From assembly GCA_051294375.1 (NCBI GenBank), contig CM119267.1, positions 1,061,601 to 1,125,600 of the forward strand: a DNA stretch of 64,000 nt. The letters run 5' to 3'. The position numbers were made by a program, and so were the translations under genes. Below are positions 12,901-28,000 of the stretch, piece after piece. The first letter of the stretch is position 1; every line of letters starts with the position of its first letter. Below the pieces are notes generated by a model. That model ran no database searches. It was not told the DNA's origin and saw nothing but the letters and a program-made list of their open reading frames with translations. The DNA is from Paraspadella gotoi (Eukaryota; Chaetognatha).

Positions 12901-15900
12901 CCCTTATGACTGTCTAAAGGTCAAGGTGAAAATAAGCTAATTTATTGAGACTACTCCCCCTCCTCAGGGTCCGACCCTCTTTTGGATCGAGCCCCGCGAC
13001 CCATTCTCCCGCGGGTCTCGATGGATTCACGTCGTCCGCCGCGTGATCGAAGACGAGGCCGGCAAACGTCACTGCAAGCCGGCAGATTTCCTCAACGAGG
13101 AAGTCAAACTGTGCGATCAATCGCTGCGGCACATGCAGATGTCGCAGCAGCAGCAGCAGCAGTGCAGCGGGGCTAAGGTGGAGGAAGAGGCGAGGGATCC
13201 AAGTCAGGTGAGGATCGAATGACGGTTTGGGACTTTTGCTCTGCGCTGCGGTGGGATTCGATCCTTCGGGAAAGTTCCGGGGCGAGTTCGGGCCAATTAA
13301 GATTCATTCCGTGAAGATGACGAAGCAGTTTTTTTGGGTTTTTTTTTGAAGGACAAAGATAGAAGGGTTTCAAGTTTTTAGATTAAAGTTTTGATGAAGA
13401 CTTAATGAAGACTTGAAATTAAAGTCGAAAACATGTAGTTTAGATCAACAACGACTTATTTTTAAACTTTTCTCATTGGTTTAAAGTTATACGCTTCGAC
13501 ACTTATTATGGTAAGCAAAAAGGGTTAAATTGTGGTTTCATTTCAAATGAGATTGAGTTCTTCAATCTCATTTACATATTGTAGTAGTTTGGCGCCATTT
13601 CTTCATATCTTTTGATACAGTTTTCAATAATAGTCTTATTTTACGGTTTTGGCAATAGTTTTAATAGGTTTTAATAATGTTTTAGTTTTCCAAATTATTA
13701 TTCAAATATTTCATAGTAGTATTGTCGCTTTATAAATGGAAGTATTTTTCTTGTTCTGGAGACTGGCTCATGTTTGATAGAAGATTGTTATTGTGTCAAA
13801 GGCCTAGCTATTAATCAGCTAGGATTTCAGGGTCGGTTTGAACCACTATGCCCTTTTCTTAGCTTGCCACTTATATATAATAAACCATCATGTATCTTGT
13901 GTAATATTATATAATGTTAAGTTAACAAATACATAAATAATGTAATTAACCACTATTGCTTCTCTTTATAAATTCATAAACATTATCAAGTGAAACAGCA
14001 AAAAATAACAATGCGAGCATTCTACCACTAACCATAAGGTCAACAATAAATAATAATATAAGATGCCCCTCCGTTAGAGTGGTGCATCGGATGTGGAAAT
14101 TCAAAATTTCCAACCAAGAATTTGGCTGCCCATTGTATCAAGATAAACCTAAATCTTATTTTTAATATTTTATACCTTCATAACATTTATCCATTCACAT
14201 TTATCAACTTTCTATGCTCTTCATCCATTAAATGATCCCACATTTCATGCTGTTCTTCCCAGCTTCTGACAGCACCAACTTTGGAGAATGGTGGCAGCTT
14301 TAAGTTGATGCAGCTTCATCCCACAAATGAGGTGTCACAACCTTTGATATCACTACTCCTTTCATGTTCATTAAACTCATTGCAAACCCAGTTTGGAGGA
14401 GACTGTTCCGCCCCAAACTACAACTTCGTTGCTTCTACAACTCATCGTCGCTCCAATCAATAAGGGATACCACACTTCTACAAGCCGCTCACTTTGACAA
14501 TACGTTACAAAATTGTGATTATCTCTTCTCTCTCTCTACTCGTCCACTCTAAAACTCGTCCAAATCTACAAACTCGTCCTAAACTACACTTCGCTTCGCT
14601 TAATTCGTCGATTGGCCCGTTCACACTTTTTCTGAGCTGTTTTCTGTGGGGAATTCAGAGGTCTGAATGAGTTGAAAACAAAACACACTTTACTCTCTCT
14701 CTCCATAATACATTTTACCATTTTCAAATTACATTCCATAATTTTAATAAAAAAAAAAAAAAAGGTTTTGGATATCCACCCCTGCTCTGCGCCTGTTTTT
14801 CCATTCATTTTAAACCTAACATTCTCCTTTTCATTTTACATTTTATGTGACATTCAAGGAACTCATACCCCTCGGACTTCTCTCTCAAATCCAAGCCTCA
14901 AGTTTCATTGGGACAACAAAGTGCCCGTTCAACTCAAGTTTCCATTTCTGCTCATATTTAATTTCTTCTCATATTTACTTGTATTTGACAAATTTTACTC
15001 CTTTACAAATATAAAACATACTTCACCCAAAGCCCACAGATATCAACCTTTTACTACCCATTTCCTCACTGCCTCTCTGCTCTTCTCATCATACTTTATT
15101 TAGTTTCCACACTCTTACAAAATTCAGCAAAATTGAAACCTACACATTACCCTATTTCTTGAGCCTGAAATCTTCAGTTGCACTGTATTCTTTTTGTCCT
15201 ATTTTATAAAAGTAAAGTTAAACTAAGCATATTAAATCACGTCTCCTATCCTGAGCGATGCTCTCCTACACAGTTAAATAATTCTCTATTTTAAATCTAC
15301 TTCTCATTGTGTGGCCATCCCTCTGGAAAACCATCCACACCTCTCCAAATACATAATCTCCAGATACCAGTGGGCTGTTATTCGCTGATAACCTATTGCT
15401 CACTTTTGTTCATAAACCAAGACAAGTGGGCTGTTATCTCTGATAACCCATTGCTCACTTCACCACATACTGCTGCTAACTCCACAAATTTCATATCCAT
15501 TTACGTTCTCTCACTTATCACTATCTTTTCTATTCAACTGTTTTATCTTAAAATGGATTCTTTCTATGAAATTGACATAAGACCTTTCAACTTCAGTGAG
15601 AAACAAGACATAGAATTGTGGCTCTCAAGATATTCTTGGGCAGTTATTGCAGCTTTAACCAGATGATGCAACAAATGAAATGAAAATTAATGCATACCTC
15701 CAAACATCTCCCAACCAAATTGGATGATCTTGGTCTAAAAATATTTGAAACTTCACAAACAAAAACAATTGGCCCGCACTGAAAGCTGAACTAATTCAAA
15801 AAACTTGCAGATCCAATAAAAAAGCAACACTTTCTAGATAACATTGATGCTCTCAAATGGGATGGTTAAACTTCCTTTGCATACTTTTGAACATTTGGTC

Positions 15901-18900
15901 ATAACAGAGACTCGCTCTTTGCACCCATTAGTTGCCGAAAACCAAGAACTATTTCAAATACACAAAAGATTCATAGCAGGACTTCCACCAGATTATCAAT
16001 CTTTCATTGACTTAGGCTTGCCTTCCACGCACATACGATATAGAAAAAGCACGGGAACGAGCAGAAAAGTGGCAAGAATTGCTCCAGAAAAATGAAAAGC
16101 GACCATTAGCTGCAGCCTGGACATCTCGCCCTCCGGAAGTTTCCTTTACCGCCGCTTCCATGACAAGCATGAAAAACTGTCTCAAAAAATCTCATGATAT
16201 GTCAATCAATAAAAAGCACAATTAGAGGCACAGCAAGAAACCAACTCAAGCATTAATGGATTACTTGATGAAAATAAGGATGAATAGAAAGAAAGAACAA
16301 GAACATTACTCTTTCCAGCTTTGAAAGGTCAAATATGACCAAAAATTTGATTTTTCTTATCCCAAAGATAAAAATTACTACACTCAAGATCACTTTCAAA
16401 ATCAACAGCCAGATTATCACAAGGGGTATCATAAACTCCGAAGAAAGATATCGCCATAATTACGTGGCCCACAAGACGACTGCCGCCATATTCAAACTGA
16501 TCACTATTATAACAAAAATAGATATGAAGAATTCCCTGACCAACCTTATTTACAAGATTATGAAAGAGGCCCAAGAAGATATGAACACGAATCTGATTCA
16601 GAATAAATCCAAAGTTTTCTCTACACAATTGTTCCACATTTCATCAATTTAAAAAAAAAAAAAAACAAAAACAAAAAAAAACAATGCATTTCATTGAATG
16701 ATCTCAAAGTTGAATTAAAATATATTTTTTAGCAGAACAAAAAACACACATAACTACTTTGTAAATTTTTATTCTTCATAACAGTTTTTTCAATTAATAA
16801 CAATTTTTCCATTCTTAAATTTATACATTGCTTTTTTCAATTAATTATTTTACATACATTTTAAGTAACCTACATCATTTTTTCACAAAACATAAAAACA
16901 AAGCATAAAAATAATCATGAAACATGAAAATTCATATCCACTCAATGTTGCTTGAACAATTGGATCAACTTAGTACAATTCAGATTTCAAATCTATAATA
17001 AATTTGCATAAAAATTATTTCATACTACTTTCTTTCATTATTTCCATCTTTGTGTGGCATCACTTTATCCATCTCATCATTCTTAAAATTTGTGGTCAGC
17101 TACTTCACTTCCTTTTTGGACTTCACAAAACGACTTCCTCGTGGTTGCCGCTCATCTGGATATGGATTACCTCTTCACATCATCTTCACTTCATGTTACT
17201 TAACTATTTTATCGTTCTTTACTTCGTTTTATTTATTTTATTTTATTTATTTATTTTATTTTATTTTATTTACCGTGGTTGTGACGTATGTAGCAGAATA
17301 ATTTGTGGTTCATTTCAAATGAGATTGAGTTCTTCAATCTCATTTACATATTGTAGTAGTTTGGACCATTTCTCATATCTTTTGATACAGTTTTCATAAT
17401 AGTCTTATTTTACGGTTTTGGCAATAGTTTTTAATAGGTTTTAATAATGTTTTTAGTTTTCCAATTATTATTCAAATATTTCATAGTAGTATTGTCGCTT
17501 TATAAATGGAAGTATTTTTTCTTGTTCTGGGAGACTGGCTCATGTTTGATAGAAGATTGTTATTGTCAAAGGCCTAGCTATTAATCAGCTAGGATTTCAG
17601 GGTCGGTTTGAACCACTATGCCCTTTCTTAGCTTGCCACTTATAATATAATAACCATCTGTATCTTGTGTAATATTAATAATGTTTAAGTTAACAATACA
17701 AAAATAATGTAATTAACCACTATTGCTTCTCTTTATAAATTCATAAACATTATCAAGTAGAACAGCAAAAAATAACAATGCGAAGCATTACTACCAACTA
17801 ACCATAAGGTCAACAATAAAATAATTATAAAGATTGGCCCTCCCGTTAGACTTATTTTAATAATATGATAATTGGCCTCAGAAAAAAAGTATAGGTATAA
17901 AACATGGTTTCTCAATATGATTTCTTAGCACTATTTTTATACGTCAGATTTAATTACTGCATTATGTAAAAATTGTTAGTTATTAGAATGAGTGCACCAA
18001 ATTTCACCTAGAAATAGATATTAATAAAGAAGTAAGATATTGAGCTTAATAAAAAAAATCCATTCTCTCTCTCTCAGTTGCCCCCTTCAGACGAATCCCT
18101 CCCCCTCGATCCCATTGTCACGCCCATTTCCGCTACCACGCCCACTTCCGCCCCCACTTCCGCTGCCACGTCCACTTCATCGAACGACCCCGAGGCGGCC
18201 ACGACCTCGACGCCTCCAACGTCTCCAGCGACGGAGACATCGAGCGTCGCATCTGAGGAGAGCGCTGCTGCACCCCCCGCCGCCCCCGCCGCCGCAGAAG
18301 AATCGGCGCCAGAGGTTGTGGAGGCGCCGGTTCAACCGGAAGTGATGACGGCGTCGGTTGGCGGAAGAAGCGCGGCGCCGAATTATGCGCCGGTAGAGAG
18401 AAGCGATATTGTGAAGGGGTGGGAACGATACTTAAATGATGTTGAGCCAATTTCTCTAATCTAAGGTTTGATCGTTTACTTTTTTCATATATTTTCGTAT
18501 ATTTTAATTTCCAGCCCCGTGACGCCGTCCCGACTCCGGCCCAACGCCGCTGGGATTTCGTGGCGTCGACGCTGAAGAGCCGTTCGAAATTGGCGCATCT
18601 CAAGTATCGCCTGACGGGCGAAGGGTTCGATCCAGAGTTGACGACCGACGTCCTCGCTTTTGTCCTTTCTCAAGAGGCAGTGGAGATCGATCGATTGAGA
18701 TGCGCCTTGCAGGTGAAAAGGAAATTCATTCCTCCTTCATTCTTCTTTTTTTCCTTTTTCTTTTTCCTCCTTTTTTATTTGCCCCTTTTTTTCTATTTCC
18801 TTCATCTCTTTTACTTTTTTTTCCTTTTTTCTCCTTTTTTCTCTTTTATTTCCATTTCCTTTTTTTTCTTTTTCTCTTTTCTCTTTCATTTTTTTTCNNN

Positions 18901-21900
18901 NNNNNNNGTCGGCGGCGGCGGCGTGGCGGCAAATATTTGTTCCAATTTTCTCGTTCGTATTTGGAGATAGAGACTTCGTCTGACGAGCGGCGGAGTTCGG
19001 AGTTGAATAAAGTTCGTGAATTTTGTGAAGAGGATTCGTGAAAGAGGAGGAGGAGGAGGAGGGGGAAAGGAGGATAAGAAACGGGAAGAGGAAAAGACAT
19101 AATAGACAGATCTTTGTATTTTAATGCCAATGCGGAGTATGGTTTAGTATTTCTCTATTAAATACTAAAGGGAGTGGTCCGTGTATACAATTTAAACGGT
19201 TCCCTTATGACTGTCTAAAGGTCAAGGTGAAAATAGCTAATTTATTGAGACTACTCCCCCCTCCTCAGGGTCCGACCCTCTTTTGGATCGAGGCCCCGCG
19301 ACCCATTCCTCCCGCGGGTCTCGATGGATTCACGTCGTCCGCCGCGTGATCGAAGACGAGGCCGGCAAACGTCACTGCAAGCCGGCAGATTTCCTCAACG
19401 AGGAAGTCAAACTGTGCGATCAATCGCTGCGGCACATGCAGATGTCGCAGCAGCAGCAGCAGCAGTGCAGCGGGGCTAAGGTGGAGGAAGAGGCGAGGGA
19501 TCCAAGTCAGGTGAGGATCGAATGACGGTTTGGGACTTTTGCTCTGCGCTGCGGTGGGATTCGATCCTTCGGGAAAGTTCGGGCGAGTTCGGGCCAATTA
19601 AGATTCTTTCCGTGAAGATGACGAAGCAGTTTTTTGGGTTTTTTTTCTGTTTAGTTTTTGAAGGACAAAGATAGAAGGGTTCAAGTTTTTAGATTAAAGT
19701 TTTGATGAAGACTCATTCATAATAGTCTTATTTTACGGTTTTGGCAATAGTTTTAATAGGTTTAATAATGTTTTAGTTTTCCAATTATTATTCAATATTT
19801 CATAGTAGTATTGTCGCTTTATAAATGGAAGTATTTTTCTTGTTCTGGGAGACTGGCTCATGTTGATAGAAGATTGTTATTGTCAAAGGCCTACTATTAA
19901 TCAGCTTAGGATTTCAGGGTCGGTTTGAACCACTATGCCCTTTTCTTAGCTTGCCACTTATAATATATAACCATCATGTATCTTGTGTAATATTAATAAT
20001 GTTAAGTTAACAATACAATAAATAATGTAATTAACCACTATTGCTTCTCTTTATAAATTCATAAACATTATCAAGTAGAACAGCAAAAAATAACAATGCG
20101 AGCATTCTACCACTAACCATAAGGTCAACAATAAATAATAATATAGATGCCCCTCCGTTAGACTTATTTTAATAATATGATAATTGGCCTCAGAAAAAAA
20201 GTATAGGTATAAAACATGGTTTCTCAATATGATTTTCTAGCACTATTTTTATACGTCAGATTTAATTACTGCATTATGTAAAAATTGTTAGTTATTAGAA
20301 TGAGTGCACCAAATTTCACCTAGAAATAGATATTAATAAAGAAGTAAGATATTGAGCTTAATAAAAAAAATCCATTCTCTCTTCTTCAGTTGCCCCTTCA
20401 GACGAATCCCTCCCCTCGATCCCATTGTCACGCCATTTCCGCTACCACGCCCACTTCCGCCCCCACTTCCGCTGCCACGTCCACTTCATCGAACGACCCC
20501 GAGGCGCCACGACCTCGACGCCTCCAACGTCTCCAGCGACGGAGACATCGAGCGTCGCATCTGAGGAGAGCGCTGCTGCACCCCCCGCCGCCCCCCGCCG
20601 CAGAGAATCGGCGCCAGAGGTTGTGGAGGCGCCGTCAACCGGAAGTGATGACGGCGTCGGTTGGCGGAAGAAGCGCGGCGCCGAATTATGCGCCGGTAGA
20701 GAGAAGCGATATTGTGAAGGGGTGGAACGATACTTAAATGATGTTGAGCCAATTTCTCTAATCTAAGGTTTGATCGTTTACTTTTTTCATATATTTTCGT
20801 ATATTTTAATTTCCAGCCCCGTGACGCCGTCCCGACTCCGGCCCAACGCCGCTGGGATTTCGTGGCGTCGACGCTGAAGAGCCGTTCGAAATTGGCGCAT
20901 CTCAAGTATCGCCTGACGGGCGAAGGGTTCGATCCAGGTTGACGACCGACGTCCTCGCTTTTGTCCTTTCTCAAGAGGCAGTGGAGATCGATGATTGAGA
21001 TGCGCCTTGCAGGTGAAAAGGAAATTCATTCCTCCTTCATTCTTCTTTTTTCTTTTCTTTTCCTCCTTTTTTATTTGCCCCTTTTTTCTTATTTCCTTCA
21101 TTCTCTTTTCCTTTTTTCATTTTTTCTCTTTTATTTCCATTTCCTTTTTTTCTTTTTCTCTTTTCTCTTTCATTTTTTTCTCCACTTGTTTTTCTTTCCT
21201 CGTCCACCCCCCTTTTATCTCCCCCCTTCCATTTACCCTTCCCCCTTTATCTCCCCCTTCATTCCACCCCTCCCCCTTTTATCTCCCCCTTCCATTCCAC
21301 CCCTTCCCCCTTTTATCTCCCCCCTTCCATTCCACCACCCCCCTCAGTCCCAAGTTTCCCGCTCCAAACTTCGGCTCCGCGGCGTCGAGTCAATGTTTAG
21401 CCTCGTCCACAAGGATCACCTCGTCCCGTCCGTCACCTATGGCGCNNNNNNNNNNNNNNNNNNNNNNNNNTAAAATGAAGACTTGAAATTAAGTCGAAAC
21501 ATGTAGTTTAGATTCAACAACGACTTATTTTTAAACTTTTCTTCATGGTTTAAAGTTATACGCTTCGACATTATGTAGCAGAATAATTTGTGGTTCATTT
21601 CAAATGAGATTGAGTTCTCAATCTCATTTACATATTGTAGTAGTTTGGGCCATTTCTCTATCTTTTGATACAGTTTTCATAATAGTCTTATTTTACGTAC
21701 GGTTTTGGCAATAGTTTTAATAGGTTTTAATAATTGTTTAGTTTTCCAATTATTATTCAAATATTTCATAGTAGTATTGTCGCTTTATAAATGGAAAGTA
21801 TTTTTCTTGTTCTGGGAGACTGGCTCATGTTTGATAGAAGATTGTTATTGTCAAAGGCCTAGCTATTAATCAGCTAGGATTTCAGGGTCGGTTTGAACCA

Positions 21901-24900
21901 CTATGCCCTTTTCTTAGCTTGCCACTTATAATATAATAACCATCATGTATCTTTGTGTAATATTAATAATGTTAAGTTAACAATACAATAAATAATGTAA
22001 TTAACCACTATTGCTTCTCTTTATAAATTCATAAACATTATCAAGTAGAACAGCAAAAAATAACAATGCGAGCATCTACCACTAACCATAAGGTCAACAA
22101 TAAATAATAATATAAGATGCCCCTCCGTTAGAGTGTGCATCGCGGAATGTGGAAATTCAAAATTTCCAACCAAGAATCTTGGCTGCCCATTGTATTCAAG
22201 TAAACCTAAATCTTATTTTTAATATTTTATACCTTCATACATTTATCCATTCACATTTATCAACTTTCTATGCTCTCATCCATTAAATGATCCCACATTT
22301 CATGCTGTTCTCCCAGCTTCTGACAGCACCAACTTTGGAGAATGGTGGCAGCTTTAAGTTGATGCAGCTTCATCCCACAAATGAGGTGTCACAACCTTTG
22401 ATATCACTACTCCTTCTCATGTCATTAAACTCATTGCAACCCAGTTTGGAGGAGACTGTTCCGGCCCCAAACTACAACTTCGTTGCTTCTACAACTCATC
22501 GTCGCTCCAATCAATAAGGGATACCACACTTCTACAAGCCGGCTCACTTTGACAATACGTTACAAAATTGAGTATCTCTGTCTCTCTCCTCTACTCGTCC
22601 AACTCTAAAACTCGTCCAAATCATTACAACTCGTCCTAAATACACTTCGCTTCTTTGCTTAATTCGTCGATTGACCCGTTCACCTTTGTGCTGAGCGTGT
22701 TTTTCTTGTGGGGAATTCAGAGGTCTGATATGAGGTTAGAAACAAACACACTTTACTCTCTCTTCTCCATAATACATTTTACCATTTTACAAATTACATT
22801 TCATAATTTAATAAAAAAAAAAAAAAAAAAGGTTTTTGGATATCCACCCCTGCTCTGCGCCTGTTTTTCCATTCATTTTAAACCTAACATTCTCTTTTCA
22901 TTTTTACATTTTTTGTGACATTCAAGGAACTCAATACCCCTCGGACTTCTCTCTCAAATCCAAGCTCAAGTTTCATTGGGACAACAAGTGCCGTTCAACT
23001 CAGTTTCCAGTTTCTGCTCATATTTAATTTCTTCTCTATATTTACTTGTATTTGACAAATTTTACTCCTTTACAAAATAAACAATACTTCACCCAAAGCC
23101 ACAGATATCAACCTTTACTACCCATTTCCTCACTGCCTCTCTGCTCTCTCATCATACTTTATTTAGTTTCCACACTCTTACTAATTCAGCAACAATTGAT
23201 CTCTCTCTTTTTTCGTCTGCGGATGGCAGGGTCTGCTCGGTTATCCCGACATCTCCGCCGTCACCCTCTCGAACGACTCCGGCCACAACAACAACAAGCT
23301 GGCCAACGTGGGCGTGGCCGCCGCTGGCTGCGTCTCGGGCTTGGGAGGACAAGGCGGATGCGGAAGAAGCGTCCCGCCGCCACTGGCCGACGTCGAACTC
23401 ATTCCGCCATCTGGTGAGGGAAAGAGAGAGAGACCGACCGACCGACCGTCTTCATTTTTAAACGATTATCATTGCAGATCGCGCGGTGCTGAAGTTGATG
23501 TACTCTCATCTACATCACTGGTTTCTCGATTCTCTGCGACGAGAGTTGCTCTCCGTCGAAAATTATTACAAAGAGGTAAGTTAAAAACCTTAAACTCTCT
23601 CTGAATTATTAATAATATTATTCGTAATAAACAATAGTAAGAAAGCGAATTAAAATTGGTTTTCTTTTCTCAAGAACGGCATCCGCCCTTCCCCGCCTTG
23701 TCACGACAACGGCGCCAAGGACGACCTTACCCTCGGTCTTCTGCCTCAGGCGCGATTCATCCTAACTTACCTTCAGCTTCTCTCGTCGAGCGCAAGCGAT
23801 CACCCGGCCTCCGCATCGCCGCTCATTGACGCCGGGTGCCTGGCCTTGTGCCAGACCGTCTTGAGATTGGCCGGACCAGAAGAGGGTAAAGTTTAGGCTG
23901 GCAATTGACATTTCCATTCCAAGGATATGTAAGAGATGATTATTTAATATGATCTTAAATGAGATTGAATATCTCAATCTCATTTACATATTGTAGTATT
24001 CATACTATTCATAGTATTCATATTCATAGTTAAACTGTTTACTTAGACTATACTTATCTCATCTTAGGAGAATATACCCTCCTATAGATACTATTTATAG
24101 GTTGTCACGTGACTAGTGTGGTCACCGAGGTTTAAGGGAAACAATGAATTTTAAGATAAAAATAAATTAACAATGATAAGAAGTAATTATTACTCATCGG
24201 TAAATTCAGTTTTTGGATGATCTTAGTCGTGGAATTGTCTCCATTACTAGTAGACGATCCGAATCTTGAGCGGAAGGAACGTCTGTCTATTAAGTATTAT
24301 AACTAGTTTTATGAAGCAATTCATACGTATTGTGTTAGTATATTAAGTTGCGTGTTTAAAACTAAAATTCGACAAACAGACAAAAAGTTGAGTTAAAATG
24401 ATCGAATCTATTATAATTACCTACTATGACCTCCATAGGGAAACTCCCCGCCCCTTCAACCCCCGTCCAAGTTATCGTTGAGGAGCCTCGAATCAAACCA
24501 GCTCAGCCCCACCCGTCAGTCTCGGGCCCCGACCAAGCTGCCCTCATGAAGGTGGGATCTCGGGTCGTGAGGGGCTTGGACTGGAAGTGGGGCGATCAGG
24601 ACGGGTCGCCGCCCGGTGTGGGCCGGGTCATCGGTGAACTGGGCGAGGACGGTTGGGTCAGAGTTCAATGGGAAACCGGGAGCACCAACAGTTACAGGTC
24701 AGGAGGTCACTCTTTTCGCTTTTTATTCATTTTAAATTTTAGCCGCTTTCTTTTTATCCTTATTACCCTTTTCCCTCTTCTCCTTCCCTTCTCCATTTCT
24801 TTCCCTTTCCCTCTTCTCCTTTCCTCTTCTTCCCCATTTCTTTCCTTTCCCCTCTTCTCCTTCCCTTCTCCATTTCTTTTCCTTTCCCCTCTTCTCCTTC

Positions 24901-25057
24901 CCTTCTCCATTTCTTTTCCTTTCCCTCTTCTCCTTCCCTTCTCCATTTCTTTTCCTTTTCCCTCTTCTCCTTCCCTTCTCCATTTCTTTTCCTTTCCCCT
25001 CTCTCCCTTCCGTCCCCTTTCCCTCCCCTTTCTCTCTCCTTTCCCATCCTCCCCTTC

Positions 25058-25090
<33 letters not shown>

Positions 25091-28000
25091 TCCTGCTCAT
25101 CTCTCTCAGAATGGGCAAAGAGAACAAATACGATCTCCGCTTAGCCGACCCGACGATCGGCGATGGTCACGGTGCAGATTCTGACTCTGAAGAGTCCGAC
25201 ACTGAAAGCCTCGCCGCCGCCGCCGCCGCCGGCGACGCTGACTCCGCCGCCGACGACGCCGCCCCTTCTTATTCGGGTCTCCACCCGACGGAGGCCTTGA
25301 GGACGGCCGCCTGCGCCCTTCTCCGCCAATTGGCGCTGTCGACGAGCGTCTTGGCCGACACCGTCGACCAATCTCCCTTCGACAAATTAGCGTCGCTCTT
25401 GAGGGAGATCGTCTCGAGTTCGTGGATTCCTGGTCCCGCTGTCGGCTCCGTTCTCGCCGCCACGCCTTCATCCGCCGCTCATTCTTTTCAAGCCTCGATC
25501 CACGCCGGTTCTTCGCAGCCGACGATGCCGCTCTGGCTCGCCTCTCTGCAGCACCGTGCCTGGGCGCCGCTCAATCTGGTTGCGGCGTTGGCGACGGCGC
25601 CGTCTTTGTCACGAAGGATGACGTCGTCTGCTTGGATCGATCTTCTCATGGGTCTGCTCGAGGAAGACCTCGCCGACGAAGAATCCGGCGTCGTGGGCGT
25701 CAAATCAAACGGGGTCGTTTCGGGCGCCGGAAATCGCGTCAAGAACAACGCCGAAGCCAAGAATCGGCACGCTTCCGTTCCAACGTTGATGAGACAGATC
25801 CTCGTCGTTCGAGTCATCGGCGCCGTTTTTCCCAATTGGAATCGAGGCAGCGCCGCCGCAGACGCCGCTTCCGCTGCGGCAGAGCGAAAGAGAATGAACA
25901 GCGCATTGAGTCGCCTCCTCGTGCGTCTCGGTCAGATCCTCCTCTATTGCCCCAACGATCCGGTGCTGCTCCTTGGGAATTCTAATCGAGACTCCAAGTC
26001 CTCGTCGTCCACGACGTCCAAGACTCGCGTCGTCGTCCCAACGACGGCCTCTTATTCCTCCACCCTCGCCGATGAGCTCGTCCGCGTTCTCCGTCGACTT
26101 CACTCTGTCGCCGCTTGGCGTCCGATCCTCAACGCTGTCGTCGTCAAGCAACTTCACGAACTCTCCGTCGATGTGACGGCGCTGCATCCGTTAGGCGTCG
26201 CCGGAAAGTCCATCGCCTCGCCGGATTCGACGGCGTCGTCCGCTGAGGCGCGTCTTCCCTCCAAAGATTACAGCGCCATCCTCGCCACGTTGGCGCTGTT
26301 GGGCGGCGTCGATTCGCGCGTTCATCTTGGTGAGTTTGAGGTTTAAGTTAATTTTGTTCTTTTCTTTGGAGATAAATTGTCAATAAATTTGGCCTCGTTT
26401 AACTCCTCTTTCGCATTATCCCTTTGTCTTTCCTCTTCTTTTTCCTCTTCCTCCCTATCTTATCCTTCCCCTTTCTTTCCTTCCTCCCATTCTTCCCCTT
26501 TCTTTCCTTCCTCCCATTCTTCCCCTTTCTTTCCTTCCTCCCCTTCTTCCCCTTCCTCCCATTCTTCCCCTTTCTTTCCTTCCTCCCATTCTTCCCCTTT
26601 CTTTCCTTCCTCATCATCTTCCCTTTTATTTTTTTCCTCCCCTCCTTCTCTATTTCCACTTCCTCCTTTTCTTCTTTCTCTTCTCTTTACTTCCATTCTT
26701 TCTCCTTTTCCCTTTTTTTCTCCCTCTTCCGCCCTTTTCCTACTCATCTCTTTATCCCTCTCCCTCCTCAGGCTCCCTCGTCGAGGGCGACATGGGCCGA
26801 GGCGTTGTCTGCAAGATCGCGCGCAAGGGACGCGTCACCCTTCAGTTGGCCAACGACGACGGCCTTTGCAAAGTCTCCTTCGTCTCCTGCAAACTCTCCG
26901 AGGTGAAACCGGTCGATCGTGTCCCGCTGGACACCCTCGCCTTGCCCCTCGACGACCCCGCCTTCAGAGAGAGTTGGGCCGTCCTGCTCTCCACCCTCTT
27001 GAGCGACGTCTTGCCGCGGATCAAGCTCTCCTGCTCCAAAGAAGTTCACCTCAGTTCCCTGCGGCATCAGCACATCTGGTTGGCCTTACTGCAGGCCTTT
27101 CGCTCGCTCTTCTCTTCCGCGCCCAAAGACTTTGTCGTCGCGACGATGATTTCGAGGACCAAGTTTGGCGCCGAGGAGGAAATGGCGTCGAGCGGACGCG
27201 AGGGGGCGTGGGAGGCGTTTGTTGGGCGTGGCGTCGATGATGATGACGTGAAAGGCGGTGACGGAGACGGCGTTCGATCCGAGGAAGAGACGTCGCGGAT
27301 CGCGGACGGAAGACTCGACGAAAATATCTCCGGGAAGCGACTGTCTTCGTCGTCGGAAAATAGCAAAGGTACATTGGTTATTGGAGGCGGGGAATTATCG
27401 CTGACCGCAAATGGACGATGGTGTTGGCGCTGGCCCGAGCGGCGGCGCGACGAAGCCCTCTGTATAACCTGCCACATGGATAGTCATTGACGGACGACAC
27501 AGTTGACGACGACTTCAACCATCTAAATATGGATTCACACATTCATAACGCGTACCAGTCGGCTTATAGAATATAACGCTCACTCACTCTGCACAATCAA
27601 TTCCATTACTGTTAAAATATTTAGCGATTAAACTTTTTTTTTCACAGGCTGCAAATTTCGCAAGCTAAGTAATCTGTTATCTAGGACCAGTCACTCCCTT
27701 AAACATTATTACTGAAATATGCAAATGAGAATAAAAATTTTGGAAAGTTTTCTTATCGTCCTAAATATTCTCGTTCCCAGGAGGCGACAGTCAACGACTT
27801 CGGGATTTCGTCTCCACCACCGAAGACGAACGCAGCGTCAGCAGCCCAGAGGGCGACGTCGCCGAATCCTACAGCTCCGCCGCGTCGACGCCTGGCTGCG
27901 TCTCCATCGTCCAGCAGCTGCTCTCTCTGGCGACTCAGGCTTCGCCCGTCAAAGCTATTTTCGGCCTCGAGGAGCTGGAGACGAGCGCCGTCGCCGTCGT

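Larger units (their letters stand above)
13507..17850 (+). mobile_element. LTR-retroelement-like insertion in HERC2 intron 8
   Basis: Two copies of an LTR-like repeat of about 560 bases (13507-14078 and 17289-17850, starting near TGTAGCAGAATAATTTGTGG) flank a leader-like segment (14079-15110) and a decayed gag-like region (about 15553-16650). Exon 8 lies on the left and exon 9 on the right. The same repeat occurs without the internal part at about 19717-20162 between the other copies of exons 8 and 9, as a solo or truncated form. I could not fix the target duplication, because indels blur both ends, and I found no polymerase. Confidence 0.5.

Noticed and set aside
18078-21012. True tandem duplication of HERC2 exons
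   Set aside because: Scattered homopolymer indels, N gaps at the joins and disordered exon order fit an assembly problem better.
24707-25127. Arg/Glu/Lys-rich or Ser/Pro/Phe-rich open frames in pyrimidine tracts (also 26377-27240, 30321-30938, 18560-19041, 59205-59585)
   Set aside because: They are translations of simple repeats in introns or minisatellites.
27067-27477. Long minus-strand open frames over HERC2 exons 17-18 (also 27935-28534, 25705-26187, 63245-63943)
   Set aside because: They mirror GC-rich coding exons, have no splice logic and no recognisable domains, and codon bias of the + strand explains their openness.
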